A DNA stretch of 26,784 bases from a virus. Positions 22,024 through 26,784 of this stretch are shown in pieces (position 1 is the stretch's first letter; each line of letters starts with the position of its first letter). The stretch is from IMG/VR virus record IMGVR_UViG_3300021139_001647, positions 1 through 26,784 of that record; one strand, 5' to 3'. The notes under the pieces are model-generated. The model was given only the letters and a program-made list of their open reading frames with translations. It searched no databases and was not told where the DNA came from. The position numbers and the translations under genes are program-made.

Positions 22024-22116
22024 AGGGTCAAGCTGGTCAGGGGGTTTTTTATATCCGTAAGTTAGGTCAGTTATTGTCTTGTTTGTTGTTTAGTTGATCC
22101 TAACCAGCTCGACCCT
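22024..22116 (-). ncRNA. Long-stem structured RNA candidate
   Basis: Arms 22024-22041 and 22099-22116 are an 18-nt inverted repeat enclosing 57 nt. In minus-strand RNA all 18 positions pair, 16 Watson-Crick and two G-U; in plus-strand RNA the same two become A-C and C-A mismatches. A T-rich tract (TATTTTTTCG) follows the 3' arm on the minus strand. A loop segment (CCTAAC, from 22061-22066) could pair instead with GTTAGG in the 5' arm, giving an alternative fold. It may be a terminator with a large loop, a regulatory leader for the gene at 21976, or a small RNA. Confidence 0.5.
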
Positions 22117-22135
22117 AAAGTGAGAAAAAGGCGTA

Positions 22136-22282
22136 TTATTTCTTAATATTGCCTTTGATAGTATCTACTGCATTTTTGATGGTGTCTTCTGTGGCATTGA
22201 TTTCACCCTGGAGTTTGGTTCCAGAGAAATATCCTGCATAGAAAGAAATACCACAAAGAACTATGATAAAAAATAAGGTCAT
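22136..22282 (-). CDS. Hidden 48-aa single-pass membrane protein
   Basis: A 48-aa frame, ATG at 22282 to TAA at 22136. It begins with a hydrophobic helix (LFFIIVLCGISFYAGYF, about residues 3-19), followed by a hydrophilic helical tail (KLQGEINATEDTIKNAVDTI) ending in KK. The start overlaps the upstream stop as ATGA, the coupling signature used throughout this genome, which strongly supports translation. The function is unknown; small membrane proteins of this kind can be toxic or regulatory. The structured RNA starts 19 nt past its stop. Confidence 0.65.
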   Translation of the reverse strand: MTLFFIIVLCGISFYAGYFSGTKLQGEINATEDTIKNAVDTIKGNIKK

Positions 22283-22596
22283 TTTACGAATTGGTATAGT
22301 TGTGGATGTTTGCCACGAATACCAGGACGCTTTGGAGATTGTCCTAGATTCTTAGCGTTTTTCTTTACGTACTCGATAAGATACCAGTGACAAATACCAG
22401 TAGCTTCAAAAATCTGTTCGAAAGTAAATGGAGTCGTAGGAAAGTTAAACTTTTCAACGATTGCCACTGCTTCCGCCTTCTTCAAACCACGACGGTAAGA
22501 AGGAGTTTTAACTGGTTTTGAAGCTACAGCTGAAGTAGTTGTAGCTGGTTTAGCAGCTGCATGACCAGCTGCGATAGTTGTTGTTGACGATTGCAT
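22279..22596 (-). CDS. Small basic hypothetical protein
   Basis: A 105-aa protein with a low-complexity Ala/Thr/Ser-rich N-terminus (about 1-30) and a basic C-terminal domain. The C-terminal domain has a helix-turn-helix-like pattern (LKKAEAVAIVEKFNF, FTFEQIFEATGICHWYLIEYVKKN, then RPGIRGKHPQ). DNA binding is plausible from the second part, but no family is recognised. It is preceded by a 128-bp gap with promoter-like boxes and coupled by ATGA to the 48-aa membrane protein. Confidence 0.6.
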   Translation of the reverse strand: MQSSTTTIAAGHAAAKPATTTSAVASKPVKTPSYRRGLKKAEAVAIVEKFNFPTTPFTFEQIFEATGICHWYLIEYVKKNAKNLGQSPKRPGIRGKHPQLYQFVK

Positions 22597-22656
22597 ATAT
22601 TACTCTTATTGGTTATTATATTTGGTTAGGAGATTAATCCTTCACTGATAGTACAA

Positions 22657-22676
22657 AATATACTCAGATTTGTACA
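22657..22676 (-). promoter_or_regulatory. TGTACA-N8-TATATT element upstream of a small gene
   Basis: In the 128-bp gap before the gene at 22596, minus-strand TGTACA (22676-22671) is followed after 8 nt by TATATT (22662-22657), leaving about a 60-nt leader. The same pair with a 7-nt spacer occurs before the gene at 24840. GTACAAA and TTTGTAC around this site can also form a 7-bp stem. This may be a promoter with an activator site. Confidence 0.35.
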
Positions 22677-22724
22677 TTAAAAAAGGCAATCTTTAAATGT
22701 TATAAGTTATTGATTCCCAACGGC

Positions 22725-23417
22725 TTATGTCCAGAACATTTCTCGATTATCAATTATCCAACGACATAGCTTTGTGTCAGCATCTTTTAATTTCTTTTCT
22801 GCCTCTATAACATCTTTATAGACAACAAGATAAGGTCCATTGCTGTTTAGATCCACTAGATCATAGGCGATCGATAACTTTCTTACAAGTTCGGCTCTTC
22901 CAGTCTTTGCATAGTCATAATATTGCTTAATGAGTTTTGCCATCTTCTTGTGTTCTTTCGTGGAATCCCAATCAATGACCTCAAAGCATTTCTTACGCTC
23001 CACGAATTCAATCATACATTGAATATGGAAATTCATGATGATCTCAAATAGATCTGTTTTCTTTGGAGGAAATACGATATCTCTCATTTCCTTGTGAGGA
23101 TTAAAGAGCTTCAATTTTACATTATGAAAAGGCTTTGAGATCTTTTTGCAGATCTCATCTACAAAAGACCAAAAGGTATTACGAACAAAGTATTGAATTG
23201 GATAGTACTCTTTTACGTACTTATTGAACTTATCCCATTCGCTTTCCTTCTTAGACTTTTTCGTGTCGTATCTCATTGCAAACGGTTCTAGATATATCGG
23301 ACACGGCCAGAACCATACACGGGTTTCACGTTTATTGAAAGCTAGATTCAAATAAGAATCTAGTGTATCAACTGAAAAGTCATCAACTTGATATTTTGAA
23401 ACAAATTGTCTACGCAT
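22725..23417 (-). CDS. Conserved large-phage hypothetical protein
   Basis: A 230-aa protein with recognisable conserved blocks, FHNVKLKLFNPHKEMRDIVFPP (about 97-118) and DLFEIIMNFHIQCMIEFVE (about 122-140), then a Lys-rich helical region and a C-terminal RWIIDNREMFW. I believe I have seen this pattern in several unrelated large phages, but I cannot name a function. It overlaps the upstream gene by 8 bp. No membrane or cysteine motif is seen. Confidence 0.65.
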   Translation of the reverse strand: MRRQFVSKYQVDDFSVDTLDSYLNLAFNKRETRVWFWPCPIYLEPFAMRYDTKKSKKESEWDKFNKYVKEYYPIQYFVRNTFWSFVDEICKKISKPFHNVKLKLFNPHKEMRDIVFPPKKTDLFEIIMNFHIQCMIEFVERKKCFEVIDWDSTKEHKKMAKLIKQYYDYAKTGRAELVRKLSIAYDLVDLNSNGPYLVVYKDVIEAEKKLKDADTKLCRWIIDNREMFWT

Positions 23418-23952
23418 CTGTGGAATCTATTTCTTCTTGAATTGGTGTATAATCACTAGCATTCTTTTGTGCATATTCTGGATTTAGAACCTTGATCCAT
23501 CCATTATGGCTATGAAGAACTCCGACGGATCCTGTCATTTCACAGGTATGAATCGACATGGTCTCTGCCATGTGTACAATCCCGTTAAAATAACTCCTAT
23601 AACCATTTAGAATCTCTTGAGCCTTTTCAGGCCATTTCTGTATGATGATTTGAGTATTAGGGGTATACTCTTGATGGAAATAGAATCGAAGACTTCCATA
23701 CTTCTCTTTGACTTGATCTGCCACAATCTGAGGAGGATCTAATCGAATATAGTTGTTTTCAACTTCATCATGAACTACGAACCCAGTACTATACGTATTC
23801 TGTAATGCTTCGCAAAGTACATCTATAAGATGGTACCAACCGTCCTCACACTCAAATCCCCAGCACATAGCAGTTGTACGCGGATCTCCATTTCGATTCA
23901 CGAAGATCTTTGGGTACTTCTTGCAGAGTGAGGAATCGAGTTCAGGACTCAT
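23410..23952 (-). CDS. Conserved phage protein of unknown function
   Basis: A 180-aa protein whose blocks KKYPKIFVNRNGDPRTTAM, CWGFECEDGWYHLIDVLCEAL, VKEKYGSLRFYFHQ, HMAETMSIHTCEMTG and GWIKVL belong to a family common in phage genomes and sometimes in bacteria. Conserved Cys residues (CWGFEC and TCEMTG) might bind metal, although the second position of the usual C-terminal CxxC pair is Thr here, so a metal site may be incomplete. The function is unknown. It overlaps the following gene by 8 bp and starts shortly after a 97-aa gene. Confidence 0.7.
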   Translation of the reverse strand: MSPELDSSLCKKYPKIFVNRNGDPRTTAMCWGFECEDGWYHLIDVLCEALQNTYSTGFVVHDEVENNYIRLDPPQIVADQVKEKYGSLRFYFHQEYTPNTQIIIQKWPEKAQEILNGYRSYFNGIVHMAETMSIHTCEMTGSVGVLHSHNGWIKVLNPEYAQKNASDYTPIQEEIDSTDA

Positions 23953-23955
23953 GAA

Positions 23956-24249
23956 TTAGCTTTCTTGGTTTGAGGAACGTTGGTGTATGTCGTAGGGTTG
24001 AGCAAACCAATGGATTGTATCTGAGGACAATCTTTTATTTTCACGGTCTGACCAATTTGCACGTTCATTCGCAGTGGCATTTGCCTTTAATTGCGGTGCT
24101 GGACGTTGGTATTCGGTTATTCCTCTACAAGTTTTTACCATCTCGGTCATAGCTTTTACCTTTCTACGGTAATTGTATGAATCAAAAAGACGATAATGCT
24201 TAGGATTAAAGTCGAATTTAGGTTCTGAACTGATTTTATGTTTTTCCAT
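23956..24249 (-). CDS. Small hypothetical protein
   Basis: A 97-aa basic protein of unknown function. It contains FNPKHYRLFDSYNYRRK, then a Pro/Ala-rich segment (ITEYQRPAPQLKANATANE), and ends in charged Trp-containing residues. It sits between two better-conserved phage genes and starts 7 bp after the 194-aa gene, so it is probably co-transcribed. No motif is recognised. Confidence 0.6.
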   Translation of the reverse strand: MEKHKISSEPKFDFNPKHYRLFDSYNYRRKVKAMTEMVKTCRGITEYQRPAPQLKANATANERANWSDRENKRLSSDTIHWFAQPYDIHQRSSNQES

Positions 24250-24255
24250 GGTGTA

Positions 24256-24840
24256 TTATCTAGTTATTGTAAATGCTAAATCTTGAAATTTGTGTCCAAT
24301 ATAGATTAAAACGTTGGCGATTCTTTTTGTAACTATCCTGTATGGTCTGGTATTGAATAAGTACTTGTTCTTCCATTTCGCGTTCTCGATCTCTTGATCT
24401 CTCTTCCATCTCTCTAATGATTCTTTCCTGGGACCATTGTCTTCTGCGGTGAACTCTGCAAGTTTAACTTTTTTAAGTACGCCATTATTAAAGGTGAACA
24501 TCCACTCGCTGAAGCAATCCCACTTGTCATTGACGTCTCTCGTGTAGTCATATCCGAATACTTCACCTGTGAATTTTACTTTTTTTAAGTATTCACCATC
24601 GTGCTCGAGATGGCCTAGATCATCAAGAGGACTTTCCGACTTATCTTTTTCTGGAACTATCCATCTTGAGTTCTTATATCTTTTGACATAAAGCATCTTG
24701 TTTTTGATAACATAATTGCTCATTTCGTTGTCAAAGTCTTTCGTCTGGAGTTGCCAAGACTTCTTTTTATCAAGGTCTAGCAGACGCATCTCATCATTGA
24801 GAGGAAGCTTTTCAGCGTGTAAGTAGTCGAACATTCCCAT
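24256..24840 (-). CDS. Conserved phage protein with MGMFDYL N-terminus
   Basis: A 194-aa protein starting MGMFDYLHAEKLPL, followed by SWQLQTKDFDNEMSNYVIKN, a pattern common to many uncharacterised phage proteins (MGMFD...LPxP...FQTK). The body is beta-rich with acidic and Trp-containing segments. The C-terminal stretch (RIANVLIYIGHKFQDLAF) is mildly hydrophobic. The function is unknown. It is preceded by a sigma70-like promoter (TTTACA, 16 nt, TATATT) that lies within the end of the hidden 49-aa gene. Confidence 0.65.
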   Translation of the reverse strand: MGMFDYLHAEKLPLNDEMRLLDLDKKKSWQLQTKDFDNEMSNYVIKNKMLYVKRYKNSRWIVPEKDKSESPLDDLGHLEHDGEYLKKVKFTGEVFGYDYTRDVNDKWDCFSEWMFTFNNGVLKKVKLAEFTAEDNGPRKESLERWKRDQEIENAKWKNKYLFNTRPYRIVTKRIANVLIYIGHKFQDLAFTITR

Positions 24841-24860
24841 TGTAGTAATTTGTTGAGTTT

Positions 24861-24888
24861 AATATATCAAGTCTGTACAGATTGTAAA
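24861..24888 (-). promoter_or_regulatory. Sigma70-like promoter candidate before the MGMFDYL gene
   Basis: On the minus strand TTTACA (24888-24883), a 16-nt spacer holding TGTACA, and TATATT (24866-24861) fit an early promoter, with about a 15-20-nt leader before the ATG at 24840. It partly overlaps the end of the 49-aa gene. The -35 matches that of the rnh promoter candidate. Confidence 0.45.
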
Positions 24889-25016
24889 TCCGAAAGTACA
24901 TCAGATGAATTAAATAATTCATTTTGAATCTCTAATTCGAAGATTGGAATTGTCTTTTCGACGTATGGTTCGAATGCTTCAGAAATATCTGCAAAAGTCA
25001 TTTGTTTAGTTTTCAT
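24867..25016 (-). CDS. Hidden 49-aa acidic protein
   Basis: A 49-aa frame from the ATG at 25016 to the TGA at 24867, filling most of a 182-bp gap behind the helicase gene. It reads MKTKQMTFADISEAFEPYVE, then a helical acidic stretch (IPIFELEIQNELFNSSDVLSDLQSV). It begins 6 bp after the helicase stop. It is probably real given the packing of this genome and the clear protein-like composition. The function is unknown; such small acidic proteins can be regulators or DNA mimics. Confidence 0.55.
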   Translation of the reverse strand: MKTKQMTFADISEAFEPYVEKTIPIFELEIQNELFNSSDVLSDLQSVQT

Positions 25017-25022
25017 AAGTTA

Positions 25023-26393
25023 TTATTCTACTTGGAATCCTGCAAAGTTATGGTCTTTCTTTGGAGTGAATTTTGAATTTAAATTATCTTTCGTGAGTGT
25101 TTGAGCTTTATCTTCTACATCATATAACTTCATTTTTGCTCGATCTACGCCAATTACAAATCTCTTATTTTTAACAATATCATTGTAACGGTTCTTTAAT
25201 TGCTTTACCATGATTTGTCCCATCTTCTCAAGTTCTTCAGTTGAGATCAAAGCAAACATTAAATCAGCAGTCGCTGGAAGACCGAATGATTCAGATGTAT
25301 CAGTAAGTTCTACATCACTATTACCGAATCCAGATCTGGTTGTTTGCGTCGCAGAGAAGATAGGAACATCAAACTCTACAGCCAATCCTCTTATCTCCTC
25401 CGCGATCGCTTTTACCAATGAGTATGTATTTACGCCGCCACTAAGTCCTCGTATTCTTTCTGAGGAGCAAATATTTAAATAGTCAATAAAGATTACATCT
25501 GGAGCAAAGTCCTTCTTCAATTTTAATTCATTCAAGAGCGCTCTAAAATGGCCTGAATGAGCCGAAGCAGTTGGATATTCTTTAATGATAAGTTTTCCAG
25601 TGGTATTGGCTGCAATCTTTGTGATCTTATTGTCAAACATCTCACGAGGGAGTGTTTCTAATTGATCGATGGCAATATTCATTAGGTTTGCATCGATACG
25701 TTCTGCAATCCTTTCCTCAGACATTTCCATCGTGATATAAAGGACATTCTTTCCTTGTGATAAGGCAGAAGATGCAACATGACACATGAAGAGTGATTTA
25801 CCGACACCGGTTCCTGCAAGAGCAATATTAAGAGTCTTCTTTGGAACTCCTCCTTTTGTGATGGTATTAAATTTCTCTAGGTCGAATGGTAAACGATCCT
25901 CAACTTTATGATAGAAGTCAAACCGGTCATCTGCATCGATGATGTAATCATGACCGACACTATTATCAAAGTTAATGCTTAAAGCCTTCTGGAGAATATC
26001 AGGAATGGCGGTTTGAGTCTTTGTTTTACTCTTTCCATCAATAATTTGAATCGCTTCCATGATGGCTAGATACACTGCACGGTCCTTGCACCATTTTTCA
26101 GTATTTTCCTCTAACCATTTTTCCTCGACAACTGGATTCTCGTTTAAAGATTCGACAATCTTTACGGCCTGAGGATACGATTCCTCAGAAAGCTCTGCCC
26201 CATCTAACTCAATTGATAATGCAGTAGATGTCGGTAACTTATTATACTTCGAGATAAAATTAAGTATGATTCGATACACGGCTTTATGAGAGCCTTCGAA
26301 ATACTCTGTTTTAATGAAGGGTAGCACTTTCCTACAGAACTTTTCATCATTGATCAGCTTCTGTAAAATCGTTAATTGTAGGTTCGATACCAT
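25023..26393 (-). CDS. 41: T4 gp41-type replicative helicase
   Basis: A 456-aa replicative DNA helicase (hexameric, 5'-3', RecA/DnaB fold) matching T4 gp41 in length and motifs. The N-terminal domain (1-140) carries LPFIKTEYFEG. Walker A is GTGVGKS (194-200), YITMEMSEERIAERIDANL follows, Walker B is IFIDYLN (D304), then FSATQTTRSGFG and the SESFGLPATADLMFALI motif near 368-384. It drives the fork with a primase and a loader that are not in this window. The ATG at 26393 aligns with the gp41 N-terminus. It overlaps the upstream gene by 47 bp. Confidence 0.95.
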   Translation of the reverse strand: MVSNLQLTILQKLINDEKFCRKVLPFIKTEYFEGSHKAVYRIILNFISKYNKLPTSTALSIELDGAELSEESYPQAVKIVESLNENPVVEEKWLEENTEKWCKDRAVYLAIMEAIQIIDGKSKTKTQTAIPDILQKALSINFDNSVGHDYIIDADDRFDFYHKVEDRLPFDLEKFNTITKGGVPKKTLNIALAGTGVGKSLFMCHVASSALSQGKNVLYITMEMSEERIAERIDANLMNIAIDQLETLPREMFDNKITKIAANTTGKLIIKEYPTASAHSGHFRALLNELKLKKDFAPDVIFIDYLNICSSERIRGLSGGVNTYSLVKAIAEEIRGLAVEFDVPIFSATQTTRSGFGNSDVELTDTSESFGLPATADLMFALISTEELEKMGQIMVKQLKNRYNDIVKNKRFVIGVDRAKMKLYDVEDKAQTLTKDNLNSKFTPKKDHNFAGFQVE

Positions 26394-26724
26394 TTGATTT
26401 TTCTTGTGAGCCTAATTTATATTTGCCCGTGTCCAATGCGTTTTGAATAATATGACTTAATATATCTCCTAATAAGTTCTTAAACTCTGGAGTTTTCTCT
26501 AGCTTTTTCTTATTGTGCTTCTTAGGAGACTCGTTAATAACGAATTGAAATGAAAGAGTAGCACCATTGCCATCTTCATTGGTTTTTATTCCAACCTTAC
26601 CATAAGTGACGATTACATCTTTGTACTTGCCTTTTTTAATCTTCACTGAGTACATCAGTGAATCCGGCTTCTCTACAAAGTTGTAGTCGTCCTCAGTGAT
26701 TCGATTAATTCTCTTCGTCGTCAT
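26347..26724 (-). CDS. Conserved T4-related phage protein upstream of gp41
   Basis: A 125-aa protein starting MTTKRINRITEDDYNFVEKPDSLMYSV. It contains KIKKGKYKDVIVTYGKVGI and EFKNLLGDILSHIIQNAL. A similar protein lies between uvsX and gene 41 in T4-related cyanophages. The core is beta-rich, followed by a Lys-rich linker and a helix. It probably has an accessory role in replication or recombination, inferred from position. The ATG at 26724 is used; an upstream ATG at 26766 would overlap another gene further. The start overlaps the previous gene's end by 20 bp. Confidence 0.7.
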   Translation of the reverse strand: MTTKRINRITEDDYNFVEKPDSLMYSVKIKKGKYKDVIVTYGKVGIKTNEDGNGATLSFQFVINESPKKHNKKKLEKTPEFKNLLGDILSHIIQNALDTGKYKLGSQEKSNGIEPTINDFTEADQ

Positions 26725-26784
26725 CTTTAATAGAAGGTGTATCGGTATTGACTGCGCCCATTCCAAGCTTGTACTTGGAACGAA
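26705..26784 (-). CDS. 3' end of a gene cut by the window edge (possibly uvsX)
   Basis: The last 26 codons of a minus-strand gene: RSKYKLGMGAVNTDTPSIK followed by an acidic DDDEEN end and TAA at 26707-26705. An acidic C-terminus and the location just upstream of the gp41 partner suggest UvsX recombinase, as in T4-related gene orders. The fragment itself carries no diagnostic motif. It overlaps the next gene by 20 bp. Confidence 0.45.
   Translation of the reverse strand, partial: RSKYKLGMGAVNTDTPSIKDDDEEN

Noticed and set aside
1-26784. Prophage or genomic-island interpretation, tRNA genes, insertion sequences, attachment sites
   Set aside because: No integrase, transposase, tRNA-like cloverleaf, direct-repeat ends or bacterial core genes were seen; gene content is that of a lytic T4-related phage.

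Overview
The window looks like part of a large T4-related myovirus genome (Caudoviricetes), AT-rich, from an unidentified and probably Gram-negative host. Support: a T4 gp41-type helicase, T4-type RNase H, class I ribonucleotide reductase NrdA/NrdB, PhoH, a DUF6433-like protein, and a late head-gene cluster preceded by a perfect T4 late-promoter octamer TATAAATA. Coding is dense and almost all on the minus strand, with many ATGA start/stop overlaps that suggest translational coupling. There is no integrase, tRNA, CRISPR array or bacterial core gene. No gene-free stretch exceeds about 160 bases. The longest (21977-22135 and 10766-10916) hold a structured RNA candidate and a terminator/promoter region.

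Layout, read in the minus direction (right to left). (1) 26784-21065 is a replication and accessory block. It holds the 3' end of an upstream gene (possibly uvsX), a conserved small protein, the gp41 helicase, several phage-conserved unknowns, two hidden small genes (49 and 48 aa), a long RNA hairpin candidate, small membrane or unknown proteins, and a SprT-like metallopeptidase. (2) 21031-18623 holds an unrecognised 304-aa protein whose start codon lies in a 13-bp perfect hairpin, then two glycosyltransferase-like proteins. (3) 18602-10917 is a compact late operon. It contains a capsid-targeting-like nucleotidyltransferase, three His/Ala-rich modular proteins, a membrane-anchored coiled-coil protein and conserved head-region proteins, and ends at a candidate terminator. 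(4) 10765-742 is a nucleotide-metabolism and DNA-processing block: nrdB, nrdA, zinc ribbon, GIY-YIG protein, RNase H, DUF6433-like, FmdB-like zinc ribbon, PhoH, RecB-like exonuclease, ClpP-like protease, small unknowns, an HTH/HNH pair and a HAD nucleotidase. (5) 117-761 is the only convincing plus-strand gene, an M14-like metallopeptidase that converges on and overlaps the HAD gene.

How the parts may fit together. Blocks 1 and 4 would serve replication, dNTP supply and host takeover. Block 3 would be expressed late and build or load the head. The most interesting points are: a nucleotidyltransferase-like enzyme and a Gly-rich protein that both start with a T4 CTS-like leader (possible capsid cargo); a set of mix-and-match short modules shared by the His-rich proteins; a start codon buried in a hairpin whose loop holds a late-promoter-like octamer; and an 18-bp stem whose two imperfections become G-U pairs only in minus-strand RNA.
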